Positions 16,535-24,340 of a stretch of DNA of 33,968 nt are shown here, in pieces. The notes beneath the pieces are model-generated. The model made no database searches. It was not told the DNA's origin and saw only the letters and a list, made by a program, of their open reading frames with translations. Every line of letters starts with the position of its first letter. Positions within the stretch are counted from its first letter, which is position 1. The DNA comes from an uncultured beta proteobacterium (GTDB lineage Bacteria; Pseudomonadota; Gammaproteobacteria; Burkholderiales; Burkholderiaceae_C). The position numbers and the translations under genes were made by a program. Location: positions 1-33,968 of the forward strand of contig CAIMXF010000400.1 in the NCBI GenBank assembly GCA_903845345.1, in the 5' to 3' direction.

Positions 16535-16868
16535 GCGGATCTCCTGACTGCCGAGGTCGAGTGGAGGACTTTAGTCGGTGAACAGGTTTGCTGCCAGTTG
16601 CGCCGCAGCGCCACGGACCACCGCGGCCGCGGAGAAATATTTTCGCGACGGACTCAACTTTCCGCCCGGCCCGCCGATGAGCCGAACAAGCGCCCCCTCC
16701 GCCTAGCACCCATCGTCGCGCAGCGATCGTTGGAAGTGGCGAAGAAAGCGCCGGCATTTCTTCACGTCGACGTCCGCGCGCCTGTGCGAGGCACTTGCGC
16801 GCCGGCGTCCGCGTGGGCAAGACAACGAGCGTGTGCGTCCATCGCCGATGCGCACGGAAGGACCCGCC
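16535..16868. other. Divergent intergenic region between the kinase and the flagellin-like protein gene
   Basis: The 334 nt must carry promoters for both flanking genes. An AT-rich patch around 16634-16644 (GAAATATTTTC) stands out against the GC-rich background and may belong to the kinase promoter. I could not place a confident -35/-10 pair, and found no gene or terminator. Confidence 0.45.
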
Positions 16869-17696
16869 ATGTTGACGACCAGCCCCACCGTCGCCACGCC
16901 ATTCACGTCGGCCACGACCAACACCGCCAAGGCCGCGACGGTGGACGCGAACTCGCGCGCCGACTTCGACGCGCAGCTGCAGCAGGCCAGGGCCAACGAG
17001 GCGCACGCTGCCAACGTGCAGGCCCTGCAGGCGGCCGCGCAGGCCGCCCGGTCGCAGGTGCCCGATCCGATGACCAGCCTGTCGACGGTGGCGATCGCCG
17101 GCGCGATGAACAGCCTGCCCGCGGCGCTGGACATGATGCAGCGCATCGCGATGGCCTCGGCCAGCGGCACGCTCAGCGACGCCGATCGCCAGGCGCTGCA
17201 GTCCGACTACGCGCAGCTCAACGCCAAGGTCGTCAGCAGCGTCGGCAGCGTCGGCGCGAGCCAGCAGCAGCAGCAGGCCTCGACGTCGCACGACGACGAG
17301 CGCGACGACAACGCCGAGAACACCTGGCGCGAGGACAGCGACGACCGTCGCAGCACGCTCACGCGGACGATGCCCGTGCAGCAGCAGACCGTGCAGTACC
17401 AGCCCGTGGAGCGCACCGTCACCACGCAGAAGCTGACGCTCGTGGAGGACGGCCACGCCGCGCAGAAGGATCCGCGCGTCGACTTCCGCACGCACGAGCT
17501 GCACGTGGGCGCCGACTCCTACGAGCCGGTATCGATGCGACAGTCGTTCTCGCACCCGACCGAACCCGCGACCTTCGGCCGCATCGAGGACCACGCGCAG
17601 ACGCAGCACGTCTTCACGACGCAGGCCGCGCAGATCACGCAGTTCGTGCAGGTGGCGCAGACGGAACACGTCGCGCCGGTCGTCGCGATCGCCTAA
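16869..17696 (+). CDS. Unrecognised protein with a flagellin-like segment
   Basis: A 275-residue protein; AAGGA 6 nt before the ATG at 16869 fixes the start and excludes 12 upstream codons. Residues 70-120 (from the [16 protein letters not shown] stretch through [19 protein letters not shown] and [14 protein letters not shown]) resemble the conserved N-terminal helix of flagellins, where LAxQAxxGTxSxxDR and ALQxExxQL occur. Residues 30-62 are helical and Ala/Gln-rich. The second half (131 onward) is hydrophilic, Gln/Thr/His-rich and without recognisable domains. No signal peptide or membrane helix is seen. No flagellar genes lie nearby. It could be a flagellin-like structural protein, or the similarity could be coincidental in an Ala-rich helix. 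Confidence 0.7.
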   Translation: MLTTSPTVATPFTSATTNTAKAATVDANSRADFDAQLQQARANEAHAANVQALQAAAQAARSQVPDPMTSLSTVAIAGAMNSLPAALDMMQRIAMASASGTLSDADRQALQSDYAQLNAKVVSSVGSVGASQQQQQASTSHDDERDDNAENTWREDSDDRRSTLTRTMPVQQQTVQYQPVERTVTTQKLTLVEDGHAAQKDPRVDFRTHELHVGADSYEPVSMRQSFSHPTEPATFGRIEDHAQTQHVFTTQAAQITQFVQVAQTEHVAPVVAIA

Positions 17697-18484
17697 GCCA
17701 CGAGCCGCGGCCTCGGCGTCTCTTCGGCGGCGGACGCCGTCTCCTTCAACACGCGTGCCAGCACCCGCCCTTCGAGCTCCGCGAACGCCGGCGAGCCGTG
17801 CTGGCGCGGCCGCGCCAGCGCGACCGGCTCGTCCAGCGTGATGCGGCCTTCCTCGACGAGCAGCACGCGATCGGCCAGCGCCACGGCCTCGGCGACGTCG
17901 TGCGTGACCAGCACGGCGGTGAAGCGCAGCTCGCGCCACACCGACTCGATCAGGCGCTGCATCTCGATGCGCGTGAGCGCGTCCAACGCACCGAGCGGTT
18001 CATCCAGCAGCAGCAGGCGCGGGCGATGCACCAGCGCGCGGGCGAGCGCGACGCGCTGGCGCTGGCCGCCCGACAGCACCGAAGGCCAGTCGTTCGCGCG
18101 GTCGGCCAGGCCCACGTGCGCGAGCGCATCGAGCGCCCGCGCGGCGCCGTCGGCCTTGTCGAGACCGAGCCGCACGTTCTGCAGCACCGTGCGCCAGGGC
18201 AGCAGCCGGGCCTCCTGGAACATGATGCGCACGTCGCCGCGATGCCCGGCCTGCGTCGCATCGCCCAGGCGCACCGTGCCCGACGTCGGCGTCTCCAGGC
18301 CCGCGAGCAGCCGCAGCAGCGTGCTCTTGCCGCAGCCGCTGCGGCCGACGATGGCCACGAATTCGCCGGGCGCCACGTCGAGCGCGATGTCGTGCAGCAC
18401 GGCGCGGTCGCCGAAGCGCTTGCCCAGGCCGGCCAGGCTCACGCCGAGTCCGCTCGAAGGCGGCGCGATCCATTCACGTTGCAT
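17693..18484 (-). CDS. ssuB: Aliphatic sulfonate ABC transporter, ATP-binding protein
   Basis: The 263-residue ATPase energises alkanesulfonate import. It shows Walker [10 protein letters not shown] (47-55), Q-loop [10 protein letters not shown] (88-97), signature [15 protein letters not shown] (137-151), Walker [13 protein letters not shown] (157-168) and the switch His in LVTHDVAEA. The [10 protein letters not shown] form is typical of the nitrate/sulfonate/taurine subfamily. It is the last gene of the operon, 18 nt after ssuC, and its stop overlaps that of the convergent flagellin-like gene. The 24-residue C-terminal extension after the ABC domain is unremarkable. Confidence 0.94.
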   Translation of the reverse strand: MQREWIAPPSSGLGVSLAGLGKRFGDRAVLHDIALDVAPGEFVAIVGRSGCGKSTLLRLLAGLETPTSGTVRLGDATQAGHRGDVRIMFQEARLLPWRTVLQNVRLGLDKADGAARALDALAHVGLADRANDWPSVLSGGQRQRVALARALVHRPRLLLLDEPLGALDALTRIEMQRLIESVWRELRFTAVLVTHDVAEAVALADRVLLVEEGRITLDEPVALARPRQHGSPAFAELEGRVLARVLKETASAAEETPRPRLVA

Positions 18485-18502
18485 GTCGAAATCTCCCGGA
18501 AG

Positions 18503-19285
18503 TCACGCGAGTGCGGGCTGGTACGCCGGATTCCAGCGCAGGAAGCGGCGCTCGAGCCCTCGCGCGACGAGGTCGGCCAGCTTGCCGAGGAGGGCGTACA
18601 GCAGCACGCCCACCAGCACCACGTCGGTCTGCAGGAACTCGCGCGCGTTCATCGTCATGTAGCCGATGCCCGACTGCGCGGAGATGGTCTCGGCCACGAT
18701 CAGCAGCACCCACATCAGGCCCAGCGAGAAGCGCAGGCCCACGAGGATGGACGGCAGCGCGCCCGGCAGGATCACCTCGAGGTACAGCGCCCGGCCCTTC
18801 AGGCCGTAGCTGCGCGCCATCTCCACCAGCCCGGCGTCCACCGACTTGATGCCGTGGTACGTGTTGAGGTAGATCGGGAAGAACACGCCGATCGCGACGA
18901 GGAACAGCTTGGCCGACTCGTCGATGCCGAACCACAGGATCACCAGCGGGATGAGCGCGAGCGGCGGCACGTTGCGCACCATCTGCAACGTGGTGTCGAG
19001 CAGCGTCTCGGCGATCCTGAACGTGCCGGTCAGCAGGCCCAGCACGAGGCCGAGGCCGCCGCCGATCGCGAGGCCCGCCAGCGCGCGGCCGGTGCTGATC
19101 GCGACGTCGCGCTCCAGTTCGCCCGACTTCAGCAGGTTCCAGAACGCCTGCGCCACCGCGAACGGTTCGGGCAGGATGCGCATGGACAGCCAGCCCGTGC
19201 GCGATGCGGCCTCCCAGCCGACGATCACCAGCAGCGGGACGATCCAGGGGGTGAAGCCGCCAAGGCGGCGACGCGTCGCGGCCAC
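18503..19285 (-). CDS. ssuC: Aliphatic sulfonate ABC transporter, permease
   Basis: A 260-residue inner-membrane permease of the SsuC/NrtB type with about six membrane helices. The coupling-loop motif EMARSYGLKGRALYLEVILPGALP is clear (EAA motif; positions about 160-183). The start is proposed as GTG at 19285, two nt after the ssuD stop, giving VAATRRRLGGFTPW before the first membrane helix; upstream codons run into the ssuD reading frame and are not plausible. It forms the transporter with SsuB and one or both of the two upstream binding proteins. Confidence 0.92.
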   Translation of the reverse strand: MAATRRRLGGFTPWIVPLLVIVGWEAASRTGWLSMRILPEPFAVAQAFWNLLKSGELERDVAISTGRALAGLAIGGGLGLVLGLLTGTFRIAETLLDTTLQMVRNVPPLALIPLVILWFGIDESAKLFLVAIGVFFPIYLNTYHGIKSVDAGLVEMARSYGLKGRALYLEVILPGALPSILVGLRFSLGLMWVLLIVAETISAQSGIGYMTMNAREFLQTDVVLVGVLLYALLGKLADLVARGLERRFLRWNPAYQPALA

Positions 19286-19287
19286 GT

Positions 19288-20478
19288 TCAGCTCGCCGCC
19301 CGCGCGAGATCCGTCGCGGCCTTGGGGCGGATGTCGTTGGCGACGATCTCGCCAAACGGCCCCGTCAACGTCGGTCCCTTCGTCAGCTTCTCGCGCGTGG
19401 CCAGCGGCAGCAGCGGGAACACGAGCTCGGCGAAGCGATAGGCTTCCTCGAGATGCGGATAGCCGGACAGGATGAAGTAGTCCATGCCGAGATCGGCGTA
19501 TTCCTGGATGCGGTCGGCCACCTGCTGTGGATCGCCCACCAGCGCCGTGCCGGCACCGCCGCGCACCAGGCCGACGCCCGCCCACAGGTTGGGCGCGACC
19601 TCGAGGCCGGCGCGCGGGTTGGTCTTGTCGAACTTGCCGCCGTGCAGCGCGGCCATGCGGCGCTGGCCGATCGAGTCCATCGCCGCGAACTTCTTCTGCG
19701 CCGCGGCGACGATGTCGTCGTCGAGGTGCGAGATCAGCTTGCCCGCGGCGGCCCAGGCTTCCTCCTCGGTCTCGCGCACGATCACGTGCAGGCGGATGCC
19801 GAACTCCAGCCTGCGGCCCAGCTTCCCGGCGCGGCCACCGACGTCGCGCACCTTCTCCGCGACCGCGGCCGGCGGCTCGCCCCAGGTGAGGTAGGTGTCG
19901 CACTGCGAGGCGGCGAGGTCGTGCGCGGGGCCGGACGATCCGCCGAAGAACAGCGGCGGGTACGGCTGCGTGACCGGCGGATAGATCACCTTCGCGCCCT
20001 TGACCTGCAGGTGCTTGCCCTCGAAGTCGATCGCCTCGTTGGCGTGGCTGGCGCGCAGCACGTCGCGCCAGATCGACACGAACTCGGTCGAGAGCTCGTA
20101 GCGTTCCTCGTGGCTCAGGTGCAGGCCGTCGCCGGCCAGTTCGTCGGGGTCGCCGCCGGTGACGAGGTTGACCAGCACGCGCCCGCCCGACAGCCGGTCC
20201 AGCGTGGCCGCCATGCGTGCCGTCTGCACCGGCTGGATGATGCCGGGGCGCAGCGCCACCAGGAACTTCAGCCGCTTGGTGACGTCGACCAGGCTGGCCG
20301 CGACCATCCACGAGTCCTCGCACGAACGGCCGGTGGGCAGCAGCACGCCTTCGTAGCCGAGCGTGTCGGCGGCGATCGCCACCTGCTTGAAGTAGTCGAG
20401 GTCGGTCAGGCGCGCGCCCCGGGACGTGCCGAGGTAGCGCGAGTCGCCGTGGGTGGGAATGAACCAGAGGATCTTCAT
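19288..20478 (-). CDS. ssuD: FMNH2-dependent alkanesulfonate monooxygenase
   Basis: The cytoplasmic enzyme cleaves alkanesulfonates to aldehyde and sulfite using FMNH2 and oxygen, with SsuE as flavin reductase. Family marks in this 396-residue protein are [19 protein letters not shown] at the start, [13 protein letters not shown] with the active-site Cys, [19 protein letters not shown], and [13 protein letters not shown]. This is a TIM-barrel of the bacterial luciferase family. Its length is slightly above the E. coli enzyme (381). It sits between ssuA and ssuC in the standard ssuEADCB order. Confidence 0.96.
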   Translation of the reverse strand: MKILWFIPTHGDSRYLGTSRGARLTDLDYFKQVAIAADTLGYEGVLLPTGRSCEDSWMVAASLVDVTKRLKFLVALRPGIIQPVQTARMAATLDRLSGGRVLVNLVTGGDPDELAGDGLHLSHEERYELSTEFVSIWRDVLRASHANEAIDFEGKHLQVKGAKVIYPPVTQPYPPLFFGGSSGPAHDLAASQCDTYLTWGEPPAAVAEKVRDVGGRAGKLGRRLEFGIRLHVIVRETEEEAWAAAGKLISHLDDDIVAAAQKKFAAMDSIGQRRMAALHGGKFDKTNPRAGLEVAPNLWAGVGLVRGGAGTALVGDPQQVADRIQEYADLGMDYFILSGYPHLEEAYRFAELVFPLLPLATREKLTKGPTLTGPFGEIVANDIRPKAATDLARAAS

Positions 20479-20507
20479 GGGAACGCTTTCGTTGACGGAC
20501 GAAAAAC

Positions 20508-21443
20508 TCAGGCCTTGAGAACGATGTCCGCGACGCGGATCGGCTTCGGGATCAGTCCCAGCCTGGCGAACGCGTCGGCGACGCGCTGCTGGTCGGCGAT
20601 GTCCGAGTCCTTGAGCCGCGTGATCGGGCCGGCGGTGCGGCGCTCGAGGAAGCGGATCGTGGTCGACAGCGGCAGGCCGCTCGCCACCGCCAGGAAGTGC
20701 GCGGTCTCGGTGCGGTTGGACTTCACCCAGGCATCGGCCTCGCTCAGCGCGTCGAACAAGGCCTTGAGCGTGCGCGTGTCGTGCGTGAGCGCGCGCGACG
20801 CGAGGTAGTAGCTGTTGTTGCTGGTCAGGCCCACGCCCGTCGACAGCACCCGGGCGTGCCCGTCGATCTCGGCCGCGGCGTAGTACGGATCCCAGATGCC
20901 CCAGGCGTCGAGCGCGCCGCGCTCGAAGGCCGCGCGGCCGTCGGACGGCGTGAGGGTGACGGGCGTGATGTCCGACCACTGCAGGCCGCCCTTCTCCACG
21001 CCGCGCACGACCAGGAAGTGCGCGCTGGAGCCCTTCTGGAAGCCGATGCGCCTGCCCTTGAGGTCGGCCAGCGTGCGGATGGGCGAATCGGCCGGCACCA
21101 GGATCGCGGAACTGGCAGGCTTGGGCGGCTCGAGTCCGGCGTACCAGATGTCCTTGCCCGCGGCCTGTGCGAACACGGGCGGCGTGTCGCCGGTGAAGCC
21201 CAGGTCGAGGCTGCCGACGGCGAGCGCCTCGAGGATCTGCGGGCCGGCCGGGAACTCGACCCACCGGGTCTGCACGCCGGGCAGGCGCGCCTCGAGCAGC
21301 CTGCGCTCGCGCACCACCATCAGGTTGACCGAGGACTTCTGGTAGCCGATGCGCAGCTCGTTGGCGCCGGCGCGGGCGGACGTCGCCGCGGCCGCGGCCG
21401 CGATCAGCGCCAGCGCCTCGCGTCGATTCGGGAACGCAGTCAT
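20508..21443 (-). CDS. ssuA: Sulfonate ABC transporter substrate-binding protein, copy 1
   Basis: A 311-residue periplasmic binding protein. The N-terminus reads [20 protein letters not shown], a signal peptide with a twin-arginine pair, so Tat export is possible. The mature part begins with [11 protein letters not shown] and includes [33 protein letters not shown] and [14 protein letters not shown], all typical of SsuA. It ends 29 nt before ssuD. A second ssuA lies immediately upstream with the same motifs but clearly different sequence, which suggests two substrate specificities feeding one permease. Confidence 0.92.
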   Translation of the reverse strand: MTAFPNRREALALIAAAAAATSARAGANELRIGYQKSSVNLMVVRERRLLEARLPGVQTRWVEFPAGPQILEALAVGSLDLGFTGDTPPVFAQAAGKDIWYAGLEPPKPASSAILVPADSPIRTLADLKGRRIGFQKGSSAHFLVVRGVEKGGLQWSDITPVTLTPSDGRAAFERGALDAWGIWDPYYAAAEIDGHARVLSTGVGLTSNNSYYLASRALTHDTRTLKALFDALSEADAWVKSNRTETAHFLAVASGLPLSTTIRFLERRTAGPITRLKDSDIADQQRVADAFARLGLIPKPIRVADIVLKA

Positions 21444-21453
21444 GCGCGCGACC

Positions 21454-22428
21454 TCACTTGCCCGCGACGGTGGCCGCGGCCGCGTTGCCCGGCAGCGCGT
21501 CGGCGATGCGCACGGGCTTGGGGATCAGCTTCAGGTCATAGAACGTGTCGGCCACCTTCTGCTGGTCGGCGGCGACGGCCGGCGTCAGCGGTGCGACGCC
21601 ATAGCGGTAGCGCTTGAGGCTGGTCCGCACGACGGCGACGTCGAGGCCTTGCAGCGGCGCGATCAACGCCGCGGCGCGCGGCACGTCGGCCTGCACGAAC
21701 TTCGCCGCGTCCAGCGTGTTGGCGAACAGCTCGTGGATCACGTGCGGGTTGGCCTGGGCATAGTCGGCCTGCGCGAGGTAGTAGCTGTAGCTGTTGACGA
21801 CGCCCGTGCCGTCGGCGACCTGGCGCGCGTTGCTCTGCGCCTCGGCCGCGGCCAGGAACGGATCCCAGATCGCCCAGGCGTCGACGGCGCCCTTCTCGAA
21901 CGCCGCGCGCGCGTCGGCGGGCGGCAGGAACACCGGAGTGATATCAGAGTACTTCAGGCCGTTCTTCTCGAGCAGCTTGACGAGCAGGTAGTGGACGTTG
22001 GAGCCCTTGTTCAGCGCGATGCGCTTGCCTTTCAGGTCGGCCACGGTCTTCAGCGGCGAATCCTTGGGCACGACGATGGCCTCGGTGGTCGGCGACGCCG
22101 GATCGTTGCCGACGTAGACGAAGCGCGCGCCGGCCGCCTGCGCGAAGATCGGCGGCGCCTCGCCGACGAAGCCGACGTCGATCGCGCCGACGTTGAGGCC
22201 CTCCAGCAGTTGCGGGCCGGCCGGGAACTCGACCCACTTCACCGCGACGCCTTGCGGCGCCAGCCGCCGCTCCAGCGTGCCCTGCGCCTTCTGCAGCACG
22301 AACAGGCTGGCCGATTTCTGGTAGCCGATGCGCAGTTCCGTCGCAGGATCGGCGTGCGCGCCCGCGGCGACCAGGGCGAGTGCCAGCGCGGACAGGAGTC
22401 GGCGACGGATGGACGACAAGACGGTCAT
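21454..22428 (-). CDS. ssuA: Sulfonate ABC transporter substrate-binding protein, copy 2
   Basis: A 324-residue periplasmic binding protein. The start at 22428 is supported by GGAGGA 6 nt upstream; an in-frame start 12 codons earlier lacks this. The signal peptide (SSIRRRLLSALALALVAAG, cleavage near AHA) looks Sec-type. Mature motifs mirror copy 1: [51 protein letters not shown] and DAWAIWDPFLAAAE. It ends 10 nt before copy 1 and begins 32 nt after ssuE. Of the two, this one looks closer to canonical SsuA. Confidence 0.93.
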   Translation of the reverse strand: MTVLSSIRRRLLSALALALVAAGAHADPATELRIGYQKSASLFVLQKAQGTLERRLAPQGVAVKWVEFPAGPQLLEGLNVGAIDVGFVGEAPPIFAQAAGARFVYVGNDPASPTTEAIVVPKDSPLKTVADLKGKRIALNKGSNVHYLLVKLLEKNGLKYSDITPVFLPPADARAAFEKGAVDAWAIWDPFLAAAEAQSNARQVADGTGVVNSYSYYLAQADYAQANPHVIHELFANTLDAAKFVQADVPRAAALIAPLQGLDVAVVRTSLKRYRYGVAPLTPAVAADQQKVADTFYDLKLIPKPVRIADALPGNAAAATVAGK

Positions 22429-22460
22429 GGGGATTCCTCCGGATCGTTGTGGGTTCGAAG

Positions 22461-23018
22461 TCATGCGGCGAGCGCGATGGACGGCGCGTCGACCGGCGTG
22501 CGCAGTGCGATCGGGGCGTCGGCCAGCGCGCGCGCTATGCGTTGCACGACGTCGTCGTGCGCCACGTGGCCGTGCAACGCGTGCGGCGTGAACTGCGCGT
22601 CGGCGGCGTAGACGGCGTCGAGGATGTGGCGCGCCCCGAGCGCGGCCAGCACGGGCTTGAGCGCGTAGTCGAGCGCCAGCAGGTGCGCGGGGCTGCCGCC
22701 GGTGCCCAGCGCCAGCACGGTCTTGCCGCGCAGCGCGTCCTCGGGCAGCAGGTCGAGGAAGGTCTTGAGCAGGCCGCTGAACGAGGCCTTGTAGATGGGC
22801 GTGGCGATCACCACGAACCGCGCGGCGACCACCTGCTCGCGGGCGCGGCGGATCGCGGGGTCGTCGAAGTCGGCGCGCACCAGCGCCGCGGGCGGCAGGT
22901 CGCGCAACACGATCTCGGTGCGCGCGACGCGATCGTCGAACCGGCTCAGGACGTGGCGCAGCAGCGCCGTGGAGCGTGAATGGGCGGACGGGCTGCCTGC
23001 CAGGGCGACGAGGGACAT
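22461..23018 (-). CDS. ssuE: NAD(P)H-dependent FMN reductase
   Basis: The 185-residue flavodoxin-like enzyme supplies FMNH2 to SsuD. It opens with LVALAGSPSAHSRST, the FMN-phosphate loop (GSPSxxSRS), and has ATPIYKASFSGLLKTFLDLLP and LALGTGGSPAHLLALDYALKP, as in SsuE of E. coli and Pseudomonas. It is the first gene of the operon; the promoter should lie in 23019-23152. Such operons are usually switched on under sulfate limitation by CysB/Cbl-type regulators, none of which is encoded in this window. Confidence 0.95.
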   Translation of the reverse strand: MSLVALAGSPSAHSRSTALLRHVLSRFDDRVARTEIVLRDLPPAALVRADFDDPAIRRAREQVVAARFVVIATPIYKASFSGLLKTFLDLLPEDALRGKTVLALGTGGSPAHLLALDYALKPVLAALGARHILDAVYAADAQFTPHALHGHVAHDDVVQRIARALADAPIALRTPVDAPSIALAA

Positions 23019-23096
23019 GACGACCGGTGTGGAGTGATGAACAACCCCTCGACGTTAGGGAAACGCCGTCGGCGCGAAAACGAATCCAAACGGCTA

Positions 23097-23127
23097 TCGA
23101 TATCCGCGCGTCGCCTTTGTCGATATC
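23097..23127. promoter_or_regulatory. Two direct copies of TCGATATC upstream of ssuE
   Basis: TCGATATC occurs at 23097-23104 and again at 23120-23127, starts 23 nt apart (about two helical turns), roughly 80-110 nt upstream of the ssuE ATG. The core GATATC is itself palindromic. The position fits a regulator site for the ssu operon, for example of a CysB-type protein, but the motif is not one I can assign. Confidence 0.4.
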
Positions 23128-23152
23128 GGCGCAACCTTATGCGCCCGGCGTA

Positions 23153-23560
23153 TCAAGGCGACGGCCGCGTGCGCGTCGACAGGTCGGCCACCAGCGCCAG
23201 CAGCGCGTTGGTGTCGGCGGGCTTGCGCAGGTAGAAGTCGAAGCCCACCGCGCGGGTGGCGACCTCGACGGCCGCGCCGTGCGACGCCGTCAGCGCCACC
23301 AGGAACGGCTGGCGCGCGAGCGCGGCGGCGCGGATCTCGCGCGCGAGCGCGGCGGCGCGGATCTCGCGCGCGGCCTCGTAGCCGTCGAGGACGGGCATGT
23401 CGAGATCCATGAAGACGATCTCGGGCTCGAAGGCCCGCGTCTTGTCGACAGCCTGCCGCCCGTCTTCGGCCACGGTGGTCTCGTGGCCGAGCGTCTCGAA
23501 CAGCAGGCCCATGGTCTCGGTGATGTCCTTGAGGTCGTCAACGACCAGGATCCGGGTCAA
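23153..23560 (-). CDS. Single-domain response regulator with an internal duplication
   Basis: A 135-residue stand-alone receiver: ILVVDDLKD with acidic Asp8/Asp9, phospho-acceptor Asp52 (FMDLDMP), Thr91 and Lys113 (LRKPAD). Residues 64-72 (AREIRAAAL) are repeated exactly at 73-81, extending helix 3 by nine residues. The start is TTG at 23560, with GGGGAG 8 nt upstream; no ATG lies in the frame before the conserved part. No kinase gene is adjacent. It is co-directional with ssuE, 134 nt downstream, but functional linkage is not indicated. Confidence 0.85.
   Translation of the reverse strand: MTRILVVDDLKDITETMGLLFETLGHETTVAEDGRQAVDKTRAFEPEIVFMDLDMPVLDGYEAAREIRAAALAREIRAAALARQPFLVALTASHGAAVEVATRAVGFDFYLRKPADTNALLALVADLSTRTRPSP
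23312..23365 (-). repeat. Exact 27-nt tandem duplication inside a receiver gene
   Basis: Positions 23312-23338 and 23339-23365 are identical, followed by the first 7 nt of a third copy. The length is a multiple of three, so the frame is kept. Perfect identity points to a recent slippage event or an expandable tract. Confidence 0.9.
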
Positions 23561-23878
23561 GTTTCGTGCTCCCCTGAGTGTCCCGCGGCTTCGTGGTCGA
23601 GCCCGATGACAGCGATATCCTAACGCGGCATCGGTTCAAATGTCGTCGCGGCCGATCGCGAATCGGCAAGCTTGCAACAGCGCCCCGGGGATCGCCGGAA
23701 AGCCGCGACGGTTCACGCGCCGATGGTCGAGCTGTCAGCCTTCGGCGGCCTGGGCGACGTCGCGGAAGGCGGTGCGGGACGTGCCGGTGCGGCGCGCCAG
23801 CAACGGACGAGGCGCGCCGGCCACGCGGACGGGCGCGCCGTCACGACCGCAGGCGACGCGCATGGAATACTGTGCCGC
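23561..23878. other. Divergent intergenic region
   Basis: The 318 nt separate the receiver gene from the DUF805 gene. Near the receiver start a patch with AGCGATATCC (23611-23620) has lower GC, and could be part of its promoter. Two short open frames here are not convincing. No hairpin with a T tract was seen. Confidence 0.4.
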
Positions 23879-24340
23879 ATGGATCAGTCCACTTCCAAGG
23901 CGCGTGCCGCGCGCCTGTCGCTCGACGAGCTCACCGCCCTGGCGCTCGGCGCCGATCCGCGGCGCATGTCGCTCGTCCAGCTGTACGTGGGCCTGCGCGG
24001 CCGCATCCCGCGCCGCACCTACTGGCTGCACGGCGTGCTGTCGCTGCTGCTGGTCAGCGTCGTCCTCAACGCGTTGCTGGACATCGCGGCGCTCGCCGAC
24101 CAACCGGCCGGCAAGCTGGTGAACCTGGTGTTCCTGTGGCCGGTCTTCGCGGTATCGACCAAGCGCCAGCACGACTTCAACTTCTCGGGCTGGTGGACGC
24201 TGATCCACCTGATCCCCGGCGTCGGCCAGATCGTGCTGATCCTGATCGACGGCGCGACGCCCGGCACGCTGGGCCCGAACCGCTTCGGGTCCGACCCGCG
24301 CGAGGCGCTGGCGCGCGCCAGGATCAATAGCGCCCATTGA
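23879..24340 (+). CDS. DUF805 family inner-membrane protein
   Basis: A 153-residue membrane protein. The DUF805 marks are present: GLRGRIPRRTYWLHGV before the first helix and KRQHDFNFSGWWTLIHLIPGVGQIV in the second half, with about three to four helices between residues 45 and 125, and an ending with LGPNRFGSDPRE. The family is widespread and has no settled function. The ATG at 23879 was chosen because the upstream in-frame codons (69 of them) give low-complexity sequence. It converges with the clsB-like gene, and the two coding ends overlap by 17 nt. Confidence 0.88.
   Translation: MDQSTSKARAARLSLDELTALALGADPRRMSLVQLYVGLRGRIPRRTYWLHGVLSLLLVSVVLNALLDIAALADQPAGKLVNLVFLWPVFAVSTKRQHDFNFSGWWTLIHLIPGVGQIVLILIDGATPGTLGPNRFGSDPREALARARINSAH

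Noticed and set aside
16785-16800. Sigma-54-like GGCAC and TTGC elements
   Set aside because: The two elements abut without the required spacing, so this is not a -24/-12 promoter.
13814-19441. A 1,875-codon stop-free frame on the plus strand
   Set aside because: It runs antisense across the kinase, sulfonate and signalling genes. GC-rich codon use makes stops rare in one antisense frame; the translation is Arg/His/Gln-rich without domains.
23735-23863. 42-codon minus-strand frame in the gap before the DUF805 gene
   Set aside because: Arg/Ala-rich sequence without a clear Shine-Dalgarno. I could not separate it from background in GC-rich DNA.
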